The notes under the pieces were generated by a model. That model was given only the letters and a program-made list of their open reading frames with translations. It did not search any database and had not been told where the DNA came from. From NCBI GenBank assembly GCA_029204225.1, contig CM055114.1, positions 10,973,634 to 11,037,633 on the forward strand: a stretch of DNA of 64,000 nt. The letters run 5' to 3'. Below, in pieces: positions 22,700 to 34,448 of this stretch. The position numbers and the translations under genes are program-made. This stretch comes from Diphasiastrum complanatum. Its lineage: Eukaryota; Streptophyta; Lycopodiopsida; Lycopodiales; Lycopodiaceae. How positions within the stretch are numbered: the first letter of the stretch is position 1; every line of letters begins with the position of its first letter.

Positions 22700-23390
22700 T
22701 AACTTTCACAATTTACTACCTCCACTGGAAAATTCTTGCATGCCACCACATAATCCATGTTTGTAGTCTTGGCAGCTCTCCTTCTTGCACTCTTCATATA
22801 GAACACCGAGCCATCAAATGTCTGAGTTCAAACTCTGTAGAAGCCCTGGTTGGTGCATTTCTCCAATGACGACATAGTGATTTGTGCATTTCCTAGAACT
22901 GGTTTTTAGTGCAAATTTTTGTGTGTTGAAGCATGCTTTGTTCCCAGTGAAACAGGCATGATCTCTCTTTTCTCTCCATGAAATTACAAGGTCCTCCATT
23001 GTAAACTACACCCACAGCTCGCCAGGTAACTTGAGTTTCATCGGCCATATATCCTCTAAACTTTGTTGCAGGATATCCTTTCTTTTCCATTGTCTGATTC
23101 ATCATTGTCCAAAAAAAAATTTCCACTTCTATATCTTCTAACTTAAAGTCACACAAAACAATAGTAAGCAATTCCTAAACAAAGGTTTAATATACATGTG
23201 CTTCCATAGCTATCAAGTCTTTCACTCTTTTGACATGATCAAAACAAATCCAAAAATCTTGTAGGTCCCCACCAGGGCACATCATATTCATAGTGTCAAC
23301 TCCAAATCCTGGTCCAACAATGGACATTTTGAACACATGTCATCTATTCATATCAACGCTTTTGAGTTGTCCCGAAAATATGACACCATG
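22700..23390 (-). pseudogene. Possible transposase fragment
   Basis: The minus strand has a frame at about 23171-22893 with GYMADETQVTWRAVGVVYNG and ERSCLFHWEQSMLQHT; weaker coding-like sequence extends on both sides with stops. The Cys-x-x-His-Trp block resembles the C-x-x-H region of MULE-type transposases, but I cannot name the family from sequence alone. Adjacent TE sequence supports a mobile origin. Confidence 0.4.
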
Positions 23391-23479
23391 AATGTACTCA
23401 TGTTAGAATTTCAGATCGAAAACATCACAAATGGATCAATAGAATCTTACTAAATTCGCACATCTAGATTCATCTATAA

Positions 23480-23996
23480 GCTATAAATCATGCATCTACC
23501 ATGCTAGAACTTGGAAATACATGAAGATCTGATCAAAATCAGTAAGATATGATATAGTACTATACATATCCGTACAACAACAGTAGAAAACATTACTTCA
23601 CACGTGTCGATCCAAGTACAACATGAAAATTCACATTCTATGTACTAGAACTCAAGATATCATGAGAAATATGAAAGAGATGGACATAGAATCAAAAAAA
23701 AAAAGTTCTCCACATAAAATGAAAACAACAAGATGATTTCTACATGCTGATACAACTATTTATAGCATCCATAATGTCAGTTGGCCACTCGCCCTAAAAT
23801 AACAACTTCTAGGTAATTGACTAAAAATCTAGTTTAACTTGACTAGATGCAATGTACCTCAACTAGCCAAGAGATCAAGTAGGTCTAAATTTGACCTTAT
23901 CCTCGTATATACTTGTTAAAAATAGTAAGGACACTATTTTTAAGCCTTATTGACATTAAAAAATGTATCTCTAAGTTGAAATTTCACTTTCCAACA
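23480..23996 (-). repeat. Minus-strand copia LTR, partial
   Basis: Read on minus it starts TGTTGGAAAGTG at 23996, has GCTATAAATAG near 23757-23767 and a CACGTGTGAAG word near 23599. It aligns with the plus-strand LTR at 24055. The inner end could not be fixed. Confidence 0.6.
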
Positions 23997-24054
23997 TAGT
24001 TTAACTTGACTAGATGCAATGTACATCAACTAGCCAATAGAAGTAGGTCTAAAT

Positions 24055-24505
24055 TGTGAAAAAATCAACTAGTTTAGTTCATCTAATTTGGCAATTTTGA
24101 GGCCAACATGAAATTTCAACTTGGAGATAGATTTTCATTTGTCAATATAGGCCTAAATAATGTTTGTACTATTTTTGGCAAGTTGGTAAATGGATGAGTT
24201 CAGATTGGGACCCATTCTAATTGGCTAGATTTCATACATTGCATCAGATTATAGACTAGAATTTCTAGGTTATTTGATGAAGTACCAAGAAGTTACCATT
24301 TAGGACAAGTTTAGGATATTGGCCAATACCATTTTAGCAGCTATAAATAGTAGTACCTATGTGGAGAACACATTATTGTATTCTCTTTTGATGTAGAGAA
24401 TGCATCTCTTTTGATTCTATGTCCATCTCATGTGTATTTCTCAAGTTATCTTGATTTCTAGTGTGTAGAATGTCAATTTTGTGATTGATCTTGCTTCCAC
24501 AAGTG
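24055..24505 (+). repeat. Truncated plus-strand copia LTR
   Basis: Starts TGTGAAAAAATCAACTAG, like the LTR of the intact copia, and has a TATA box CTATAAATAG at about 24341-24350. It stops near CACAAGTGTGAATGG, where copia protease-region coding sequence begins without PBS, leader or gag. Confidence 0.7.
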
Positions 24506-25143
24506 TGAATGGTGATGTGTGCAAGATCAAGGGGATAGGCACCGTTTCAATCCAACTACTTGATGGCAAAAGCAGGATGATCAAGGAGGTACTTTACGTA
24601 CCAAGTTTGAGGAAAAATCTACTTTCTGTTGGAGTCATTACTGATCAAAAGTTGAAAGTAGAATTCGCCCATGATCGTTGCTTTGTGAAGGATGTGACCC
24701 AAAAGTTCAAAGTTATCGCGGATGGAGTAAGGGAGCCCAATACTAAATTGTACAGGTTGAATGTTACAATCAAGGGGCAACTTGAAATCGTATCGTCCAT
24801 TCCATCGCAAACTGAGTTGTGGCATAAGAGGCTTGGTCACTTGAACTTAGGAAGCCTCAGTTTGATGAGAAAATTGGAGATGGTAATAGGATTGCCTACC
24901 ATAGAAGACCACTTGAAATCGATGTGCGAATCATGTATATGGGAAGCAGCATCGAGAGATGCAGTTGATAATTTCAAGAGTTGCAAAGCATTGGTCGAAA
25001 ATCAGATAGGTAGGAAGATCAAAGTCCTAAAATTAGATAGTGGAGGTGAGTACAAAGTCTAATGCCTTCAATGATCTTTGTGATCAATGTGGGATCAAAA
25101 GACAATTTACGCAAGCTCATACTCCTGCTCTCAATGGTGTAGC
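24481..25143 (+). pseudogene. Copia protease-integrase fragment
   Basis: An open frame of about 190 codons reads CKIKGIGTVSIQLLDG, VLYVPSLRKNLLSVG and LWHKRLGHLNLG, the region between protease and integrase. The catalytic DNGGEY appears as DSGGEY. Part of the integrase core is missing between CESC and the next block, and a shift follows. The fragment ends at NGVA, meeting a minus-strand gag piece. Confidence 0.85.
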
Positions 25144-25261
25144 TCTCCCATAGCTCCTTTTCCATCAAAATGTTTTTCAGTTTGAATTTCCAAACTGCAT
25201 AGTTGTCGGCTCCTTCCAATTTGCTTGACTCATTGAGGACACTCTCGCTTAGAGTTGCCAT
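25142..25261 (-). pseudogene. Copia gag N-terminal fragment
   Basis: On minus the 40 codons begin MATLSESVLNESSKLEGADN and continue WKFKLKNILMEKELW, a typical gag start. Only this short piece remains. Confidence 0.75.
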
Positions 25262-25333
25262 TACCGAACAAATGTGTCCGGATCAAATAATTTATCACAC
25301 CACATAACTGTATATTTTTTTGGTTATACACCT

Positions 25334-25574
25334 AATATCAGAATGGAGCGCGGAAGTATGGCTGCTCAGGATCCTCTTTAACTTGTGCGCGTGGATCCGA
25401 TATTGGAGCATGTGATATCGGACTGGAGCGCGGATGTACAACTGCTCGGAATTTTCTTTAGCTCGTGCGCTTGGATCCGATATCGGTACAGATAATATCG
25501 GACTAGAGTGCGGATGTACGACTGCTTGGGTTTCTCTTCAGCTAGCGTGCTTGGATCCGATATTGGTAAGGAAA
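25334..25574. repeat. 80-bp tandem repeat, three copies
   Basis: Units start near 25334, 25414 and 25495, spaced 80-81 bp. Each has ATATCRGA, GAGYGCGGA, ACTGCT and GGATCCGATATYGG. The palindromic GGATCC and GATATC words recur in each unit. The block is more GC-rich than its surroundings. Confidence 0.9.
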
Positions 25575-25892
25575 AAAAGAGAGAATATAAGAACTTTCAG
25601 AGGTGAATATTCTAGATTCCTCTTTGCTTAGATTTCGAACAAGTGATCGTTCAAACAGACAAATATCATTAATGTGAAAGGTATGAAGCATCAAAGCTCT
25701 AAATGGCAGTACTAGACACTGTCTGGTGTGATTTTCAATACCCCAAACAAACAAATGAGAGATTTTTTGGCACAACTCTCTGACAAATGACACTTTTCAC
25801 AAAGACTAAACAAAAATCGTAAAACTTTTCCCACTCAACAAATTTTCAATCTGTCTAATGTTGTCCTGGCCTTTCCGATGTCTTTGGGACTG

Positions 25893-26526
25893 TGTCTAAA
25901 ATTTGAGCACAAAAGGGGCCTTTCAAAAAGATACCTTTTATTTTTTTTCTCAAAATTTTCTTCCACATGGTCCAATCAAAACACTCAAATTTGAAATCTA
26001 CATAACGTAGCTCCTTCAAATTGATTTTTATTTCTTTTTGAAAGAAATGTAATTTTGCATCGGGGGCAGCCCATAAATAAGCCATTTTATTTGTGAATAG
26101 TATGCAACTCAGCAACAAAACAATGTAACTTTTGAACGACAACTGGGATTGAGACGATTACGGTGCCATTAGACGATTACTGCACTTGAAAGAGATATCA
26201 GGTTGACCAAGTGTTGACCGACCAGAACTTTGACTGGCCATAACTTCTTCATCGTAGTTCGAAACTGGGTCATGTTGGGTGTCGTTGAAAAGCTCTCGTT
26301 GAGAGCTTTCGTTGAGAGCTTTCTCAATCCAAGTTGCCATTCAAAAGTTATGTTTTTTTTTCAGTCACAGACTATACTACCCACATAATAGCTAATCATC
26401 AAAGACTGTGTGGGCAAGACTGCGGGCAGAAAAAGACTTTATTTTAGTATTTTACATTGCCAAAAAATTGTCATCCTACGTGGCAATCCTTATAGGGCCC
26501 TTTCCAAGTCCAAATTTTTTCTAAAG
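25893..26526. mobile_element. Foldback MITE, copy 2
   Basis: It aligns with copy 1 from the AAATTTGAGCACAAAAGGGGCC region to TCATCCTACGTGGCAATCC and the inverted right end. An internal part is shorter, and GTTGAGAGCTTTC is locally duplicated near 26300. Confidence 0.75.
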
Positions 26527-27334
26527 AGATTGAACTGATTGTCATTCACCAATATTCAATGGATATAAATCTACAAAGCCAACAAAATAATGGTTAATTT
26601 TTCAAATAAAAAAATTAAACTGAGTCATAAATATTAATCAGATACTTACAATTGAGGATTCAAATCCTAAATGTTGATTTTATTGTGAAGATAAATGTGC
26701 TGAACTAAAATATCTGTGATAGTTTGACTAGCAGCCGAAACTTTGAAATCCATTATCCTTCCTTTCCATGAACTTCTATATATGTTATATGATCTTTTTC
26801 TTTTTCTGAACATGCTTTTTGAAGATGGATGCATCGATTCAATGGTTCCTCTTGGTCTCCGATTATGTGTTGCCACTACGCCAAATAATAAGAGGCTGAG
26901 CACAAATGAAAAAGAAGAGAATAAAAATAATCAAGAGAATGAGACGTATACCTAAGAATGACAAGAAGTTCCTAAACTATGGCGATTAGTTAACTGTAGT
27001 TTACGACTATTGACGTCAAATCAACCTTGAGTGTACAAATATGAGCAACAAAAGAGTATTTGGGTTGTACTTGTGGTCCAATCACAAGTGTTTGTTCTGC
27101 CCGATGGGGTTTTTGAAACTCACCAAAATCTGGCCGGGAAGGGCAAAAACAATTTCCGTCAACCACTATTACAGTTCATCATAGATCGACACAATTGATT
27201 GGGACACTTAAGCATTATAAGCGTGCGAAGTCAAAAAGAGCATATTTACAAAGGGCCCATTTTGAGTTCTAATATCCCCTAATGTGTGGCTTTGATAAAG
27301 CACATTGCTCAAAAAATATGATTCAAGCTTGTTA
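26527..27334. other. Unassigned sequence with one MITE-like end
   Basis: No coding sequence is supported. Around 27245-27290 a GGGCCC block and CCCCTAATG resemble the right end of the GGCC-type MITEs, without a clear left partner. Confidence 0.35.
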
Positions 27335-28152
27335 TGTGAAAAATCCAAAATATTCACACGTGTGAGGAACCACAAAAGAAGTGTGAATGATCTTTACCAT
27401 GCTTTATGATGGCACACAAATCACATGTAGAGCAATACTACAATCTTCCATCAGATCCTATGGCTAAAGCATAATCTAGAATGCTACTGATCAAAGCTTC
27501 ATTAAGACCTCATCAAAAGGGAAAGTACACAAGCAAAAATATGTATGAAGAATATACCAATCTCGAGTTAGAGAGATAATACAACTACAAGCAAAATAGC
27601 ACAAGATCCAATTTTGACATTATGACACCAATATAGCTTGATTCATCATTAACAATATGAGAGAACCTCATGTACATATATAGGAGAAGATGTAGCTCAG
27701 CATGGAACCATGTTTAGCCATCTCAAAGAGTGTAATCTACCAAAATATTGACACCTAACAGCTTGCATGCAAAGATTGCACCTAACTTCTACCTGATTTA
27801 TACAAATGTCAATTTTTTAACTAGATATGTACAATTTTGCATGCATGTGTCCATTACTACTTTTGCATGCTTTGCATGTCACAATGGAAACTTAGGACAC
27901 AATGCTCTTGAACTACCTCGAGTTCCTACTAGCCCAAATTTGGCCATCTCTATGTCTAAATCTACATGCATGTCATATTTGACCAATCTAGACATTGTGA
28001 ATATCACAAATGACAATTAGACTTAAATGCATGAGACATAGCTCGTGTTTCTACATGATAGAGAATGATATTTATGACTTGTAAATATACATGTATGATG
28101 AAAATCTTCATCAACCCCTATACTCAAGTTGAATGGCTTTTTATTCTTCACA
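27335..28152 (-). repeat. Minus-strand 3' LTR of an unidentified LTR retrotransposon
   Basis: Read on minus it begins TGTGAAGAATAAAAAGCC at 28152, right after a purine tract AGGGGGAG (28153-28160), and ends GGATTTTTCACA at 27335, giving an 818-bp LTR with inverted ends. A TATATATG stretch near 27675 could be its promoter, and CACACGTGTG lies near its end. Confidence 0.6.
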
Positions 28153-28607
28153 CTCCCCCTAAAAAGCTATCAAATTGTCTTGATCACTTGAACTTGAAAT
28201 CCTTCAAGGTTGGTCCAACTGTTGATGAAGGAACTTTTTGTGTGGATTCTTTTCTTTGCATTTGAGTTGAAGATGATCAAAGAATCCATCAAAGCAACAA
28301 TCTTGCCATATCCACAATAAGATCTCTTTGATAGAAATCTTTTCCAAATGCATTTGAAAAATATTCCACCAATTCCTCCATGCTTGATACTGATCTCGGA
28401 TTTCAAAAGTCCACATGCATGAAGATGGCTGCATAAGAATATGAAAAATCCGAGGTTACAAAGCCTCGTCATGATCACAAAGATCATAGTAGAATGCATC
28501 AATTTTTCATCATGAGTGAAACTACTTGAATGAGTTTGTGGTTGTGTAAATCCATCATTGAAGAGAGTCCTTCACTTAATAGGGGTGTTTTTTTGTAAGA
28601 GGTTATG
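28153..28607 (-). other. Internal 3' end of that retrotransposon, no recognisable domain
   Basis: Overlapping minus-strand frames of about 75-110 codons show no RNase H or integrase motif. The sequence probably belongs to the element whose polypurine tract is at 28153-28160. Confidence 0.35.
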
Positions 28608-28980
28608 TTAGAGAAAATTTGAGCACAAACGGGGCATGGTTTTTATTTTTTTTCTCAAAAGTTTCTTCCATATGCACCAATCAAAACACTCAAATTTGAA
28701 ATCTATGTAACATGGCTCATTCAAATTGATTTTTCTTTCTTTTTAAAAGAGTTGTAATTTTGCGTCAGGGGTTGTGCATAAATAAGCCATTTTATCTGTA
28801 GTATAGTGTGCAGCTTAACCAAAAAAATAGTGTAACTTTTGAATGACAGCTCGGATTGAGACGATTACGGTGCCATTACAAAGCCCTCGACGAGAGCTTT
28901 TCCATGACAGCCAATTGTGCTTGAAAGCAATATCAGGTTGACCAAGTGTTGATCGACCAAAACTTTTACTGGCCATATTA
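28608..28980. mobile_element. Foldback MITE, copy 3, truncated
   Basis: The left end TTAGAGAAAATTTGAGCAC is best preserved here, and similarity to copies 1 and 2 continues to GTTGACCAAGTGTTGATCGACC. The right half is replaced by the microsatellite block. Confidence 0.7.
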
Positions 28981-29298
28981 TCCTAAATTAAAAATGCAAA
29001 ACACACACACATACACACTTCCTCCCCACCCCTTCTCTCTCTCTCTCTCTCTCTGATCATTCTAATCTACTTCAAATTCTCTCTCTTTCTCTCTATCATT
29101 CTATCAAATCTTCATACTATTAACACTATCTATTCATATATTCACCCTAAATTTTAAATCAATGCAAAATGCAAAACACACACACACCTCCTCTCTCCCT
29201 GTCTTTCTCTATCTCTATCTCTCTTACACACATAAATTACAAATGCCTCTCTCTCAAATTACAAATCTAACATTCAATTACTATCAAACATTATATAT

Positions 29299-29339
<41 letters not shown>

Positions 29340-29700
29340 ATCATTCTAATCTACTTCAAATTCTCTCCCTCTCTCTCTCTCATTCTATTAACACTATCTA
29401 TTCATATATTATCCTAAATTTTAAATCAATGTAAAATGTAAAACACACACAAAAACACACACACACACACACACACACAAATTACAAATCCCTCTCTCAA
29501 ATTACAAATCTAACATTCAATTACTATCAAACATTATATATTTATCTATTATCTTAAATTCAAAATGCAAAACACACACACTCTCTCTCAAATTACAAAT
29601 CTACCATTCAATTACTATCAAACAATATATTTGTATCTTAACTTTAAAATGCAAAACACATACATACACTTTTTCTCTGTCTCTCTCAACTTTAGTTTGT
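28981..29700. repeat. Microsatellite-rich local repeat block
   Basis: Five or so imperfect units combine AAATGCAAAACACACAC, (CT)n, ATTCTAATCTACTTCAAATTC and CAAATTACAAATCTAAC words. The open frames are low-complexity artefacts. Confidence 0.85.
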
Positions 29701-29940
29701 TTATCACATATTGCCCTCTGATTTTTTTTGTGATCCATTGTTACTTGACAAGGTGGACTGATGCAAATGGAGATCACATTCTTCTTCTTCAGACGATGAG
29801 GCGGGATCATCATAGATTGGATCAGAGGCCTAGTTAAACCAGAAAATACCATGCCGATGTACACGATGTAAGTATGAATTGTGATGAGAGCGATATATCA
29901 CACGCTCACATGTATGGACAGATAAAGAGAGAGTCATTAT

Positions 29941-32900
29941 TTGTATCTACTTCTTGAGATGAATGATATTTTGGATATTGTTGTAGGTTTGGAGGAGAGG
30001 CCAACAACACAACAAGAACAAATGAGGTATGACAAGAGGGCCAAAAGAGGTCTACATATCATTAAGATGAATGTTACCAATGAACTTCTCAAGGAAGTTG
30101 GTAAGAGTACTTCATCAAAGGATGTCTGGGATTCATTAATGAAGCTTTACGAATCCAAGTCTACTTCTAGAGTGTTGACTCTAAGAAGACAAATCTTTCA
30201 ATGTTTTCGAAAGAGTGAAGAAAGTCCAAATACTTTTGTTTTGAGAGTAAAAGCTTTCAATGATGAGTTGGCTTGCATTGAAGAGAGCATTAAGGAAGGA
30301 GAGCTTGTTCAAGTTATTCTTGATGGTTTGTTGGATGCTCATTCTAACATTGTACAAAGTCTTTCTATTCAAAGACCTTTGTCAAGTCTGATTGATCTTC
30401 AAGAGATCATGATCAATTTAGAATATGGGCTTCAAGCAAGAGGTGGATCTTCATCAACATCTCACATTGGAGAGGAGGCTATGTTCATCAACAAGGGCAA
30501 ATTCAAGGGCATAAACAAAAGTCTAAAAGCATGGTTTGGTGGTACAACATGGACTGTCAAGGAAAGTACCTTTTTTGGGTAGAAATGCACACAAAAAAGG
30601 TTCAACAAAGAGAGAGTAGGCCCACCACTTACCCCCAATACTCCAAGAGAGTAGGCCCATCATTACTAGGGATGCCTTCATTGCATTAACTCGTGGGTAG
30701 CATCTATCAAGCTCCCTCCCAAATCTCCAAAAAGTGAAATGTACTACCAAATGGTACAATAAAAAAATGGGCTAGTTTTTTGTACCACCAAACCATGCTT
30801 TTAGCCAAAATCAAGTGGCCTAAAGGGCAAGATCAAGGGGAGACTTCTTCAAATGGCAAAAAGAAGTATAGGTCAAAGCTAAAGTGCTTCTATTGTGGCA
30901 TCAAAGGACACTTTGCAAGTGAGTGCTACAAGAAGAAGAGAGATCAAGGAGACTAGCAATGTAATCTAACTCTTGATGAGGATGGATTGGATGTTCAAAA
31001 TACAAATGATGATGCTTTTGTGATGTCTTCATGTATGCTTGCTAATGATGGAGATCTAGATCCATGGTGGATTTATAGTGGAGCAAGTTCACACATGACT
31101 TGTCACAAAGAGTACTTCACTTCTTTGTTGGCATATGAAGATGACAACAGGGTGATCTACATAGCCAATGATGGTGAGTGTGCAATAAAGGAAAATTGTT
31201 CAATCTAGATGCTTGTGTTATTGCTAACCAAGTTGGACGTGTTTCAAGAGAGCAAATAACTATTCAAGAGGTTTGGTATGAAAGGATGGGCGTCTCAACT
31301 TCAAGTCATTGGAGGTAATGGCTAGGAAGCAAGTTGTGATTGGTCTTCCAAGTTCCTTAAATAGCATCAATCAAGTTCGTGAGTCTTGTGCTTTGTCAAA
31401 GTCACATAGACTACCTTATACTAGATTTACATCTAGATCTACAAAGCCTTTTCAAATTGTACATTTGGATGTTCATGGAATTAATAGAATGAGCTATTAA
31501 TAGTGGAGCTAGATGTATATAGCTTTCATTGATGATTTTAGTAGATTTTGTTGGATCTATCTACTAAAGAGCAAGGATGAAGTGTATGATGTATTTGTTA
31601 AGCTCAAGAATGCAAGAGATAACCAATTTTTTACAAAGATCAAGTGCTTAATAAGTGACAATGGTGGAGAGTACATATCTACCAAGTTTAAGGCTTTTTG
31701 TGATGAGCATGGGATTAAGAGAGAGTATACAACCCCAAGGACCACACAAAAAAATGGAGTGGCTGAGAGGAAGAATAGGATTTGATGTGAAAGTGCCAAA
31801 GCCATGAGGTTAGGTGCTAACCATGATAAATCATTTTGGGATCAACCTTTGTTGTGTGCTAATTTCTTGTGCAATAGGTGGCCGAGTGCAATTTTGGATG
31901 GAAGGACACCTTTTTAGATGCTATTCAAGAGGAGGCCGAATGTCAACTTTCTTAAAACTTTTGGATGCACATGCCATGTTAACATAACTCTTGATGAAAG
32001 GACCAAGGAGGATCCATCTTCAAGGAAAGGTATATTTGTTAGATATAGTGAAGTGAGTAAAGCCTACAAGGTTTACATTCCTACTTCTAACAAACTGATT
32101 GTTGGTAGAGAAGTCATTTTTGATAAGAGGAACAATCCAAAAGTATCTTCAAGCATTATTTATGGTATTGTGGATGGATCTAATATTCTTGATGTTGATG
32201 TAAAGGATCCTAATTTAAATGGTGATGATGATGGACCTTCATCAAGTCAAAAGCCGAGGAGAACATCAAGGGAAAGACAAATGCCTTCAAGGCTCACATA
32301 TAATGAGAAAGGTAAGCAAGTTGTTGGAGGTACACACTTTGCTTTCCAAACCTCTTTTGATGAACCTACTTTTGTAGATGAAGCAAGAAAGAAAAAGGAG
32401 TGGATCCAAGCAATGGATATTGAGCAAAAAGATCTTATGAAGAATGAAACATGGAGATTGGTGGAGTTAACTTAAGGACAAGAAAGTTATTGGACGCAAA
32501 TGGATCTTCAAGGTGGAGACAAACCAAGATGGATCTATCAACAAGTACAAGGTAAGGTTGGTGGCAAAAGAATATGTTCAAAAACATGATATTGACTATT
32601 ATCAACCTTTGCACCCGTGTCAAAGATGGTAAGCATTCGGGTCATCATCTCTCTTGCTACTCTTTATGGATGGGATATATGGCAATTGGACATTACAAAT
32701 GCATTTTTTAATGGTGATTTTGAGGAGGAAGTGTACATGGAGCAACCTAAGAGCTACACTTCATCTATAAAGCCAAATCATGTGTCTCTACTACAAAAAA
32801 AAAATTATGGCCTTGATTAGAAAGCACCAAGGAGTTGGTATGATAAGCTTAAGACTTTTTTACTCTCTCAAGGGTTTGTTATGAGTGAGTATGATCGTTC

Positions 32901-33895
32901 ACTTTATTATAGGTTTTTTGAAAATGATGTTACCAACTTGCTGATCTATGTGGATGATATCATCTTGAGTGGTGGAGACAATCAAGATGTGGAGGATATC
33001 AATAGTGCTCTTAAGGACTTTGAGGTGCATGATCTTGGTCATTTACATTACATTTTGGAAATAGAAGTGTTCAGATCTTCTCAAACTACTTTCATTTTTC
33101 AAGAGAATTATGCTAATTATTGTTAGAAAGATTTCATATGGTAGATGCAAAGTCTTGTGATACACCTATGGAGTCTCATGTAAAGCTAACTATCAGAGGT
33201 AATGAGAGATCCTTCAAGGACATTACTCTCTATAGAAAGCTAGGTGAGTCACTTATCTATCTAACCATCACAAGACCTGATCTAAGCTATTGTGTTCGTA
33301 GATTGAGTCAATTTATGCAAGATCTTAGTGAGGAACATTGGAAGCTAGGAAAATGAGTTTTGAGGCATATCATGGGAGCTCGAGATTTTGGCATATTGTA
33401 TGAGGGATCATCACCTAACTTGTTTGGATTTTCATATTCGGACTCTGCTAGAGATCAAATGAATATGAATCCATTATTACTCATTGTATTATCATAGGTG
33501 ATGGAGCTATATCATGGATGTGAAAGAAACAAGCCATTATCATATTGTCATCTGGTGAGGCTAAGTACAAAGCACTTACTCATTGCACAAAGAAGATGAT
33601 ATAGATCAAGAGGATGATCAAGGATCTTATTTTGCTGGATTTTTCAGAGAGCCCAATCATCTTTTGTGACAATCTATCAGCCAAAAGTTGGCAACCAATC
33701 CTATCTTTCATGCTAGGAGCAAGCATATTGAGGTGGCATATCATTTTGTGCGGGAGCAAGTCATGGCAAAAGAGGTGGAGCTTCAACATGTTTCTTCAAG
33801 GGAATGTGTAGGAAAGTACTTGTTTATAAAGCATAGGACTTCACTTGGAGTGTTATCAAAGTCTATGCTAAAACTAGTTGAAGAGGGAGTGTGAA
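29941..33895 (+). pseudogene. Decayed copia gag-pol, body B
   Basis: The sequence starts within gag at LLEMNDILDIVVGLEER and runs to KLVEEGV. A MITE (30523-30804) interrupts it just before the zinc knuckle CFYCGIKGHFASEC. Defects include a stop near 30954, protease WWIYSGA instead of DSGA, a deletion of about 70 codons near 31190, further stops near 31784, 31916, 32474 and 32818, and several frameshifts. The catalytic YVDD of reverse transcriptase near 32950 survives. RNase H is broken near 33460-33700. Confidence 0.9.
30523..30804. mobile_element. 282-bp MITE inside copia gag
   Basis: Perfect 25-bp TIRs occupy 30523-30547 and 30780-30804, starting CTAAAAGCATGGTTTGG. The insertion separates AACAAAAGT from CCAAAATCAAGTGG; the homologous body C has AACCAAAAGCAAGTGG without a break. 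The flanks suggest a degenerate TSD of about 8 bp, as in hAT-type elements. GAGAGTAGGCCCA is repeated inside. There is no coding potential. Confidence 0.92.
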
Positions 33896-34448
33896 AGATT
33901 TCCACTAGTTTAGACAAATTTGTTATATTTGTTTATTTGGCAATTGAGGCCAATTTCATATTAGACTTAGAGTTGGACTTTTCAAAGTTATATTATTCTA
34001 AAAGCATTTGATAAAACATTGTTGGAAAGTGTGGGAAAGTGTAAAACACACAGTTTTGGTAGATTCAATTTGTCAAGTTGTAGAGACATTGAATCTAGTC
34101 ACAATAACAGTATGAAACCAAATTTTTTCAATATTAGATTTTCATTATGGAGAGAAACCAAATGTTGAAATTAGGTTTGGACCTGTTTTAAAAGGATGTA
34201 AAGAAAAGATCTCTCTCTCCCATATCTCATTTCATGCTTATACATGGTTGTCTTTGGGTCATCTATTGATTGGTGCACTATATTGATGATATCTTGCAAT
34301 TTTGTGTATAGAATGCTCATTAAATGTTATATTCAGATCCACATGTGTGAAACACAATAGCTTACTATTTGTGTACTAATATCAACTTCATTTCATGTTT
34401 TGATTGATGGTTGATCAAGATCTATTAGAGTTTGCATCTCATTCATAG
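33890..34448 (+). repeat. LTR between bodies B and C, truncated on the right
   Basis: It begins TGTGAAAGATTTCC right after the purine tract of body B and aligns along its length with the LTR at 37425-38074, with many differences. It has CCACATGTGTGAA near 34340. It stops about 95 bases short of the usual end and is fused directly to gag codons of body C. Confidence 0.8.

Noticed and set aside
25334-25574. Regular repeats considered as a CRISPR array
   Set aside because: The 80-bp units are contiguous tandem repeats without distinct spacers, and the context is a plant genome.
26743-26955. A 70-codon frame, and a minus-strand frame opposite it
   Set aside because: There is no recognisable domain, and the composition is typical of surrounding non-coding DNA.
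27245-27290. A MITE end with GGGCCC and CCCCTAATG
   Set aside because: No left end could be paired with it, so it was not listed as an element.
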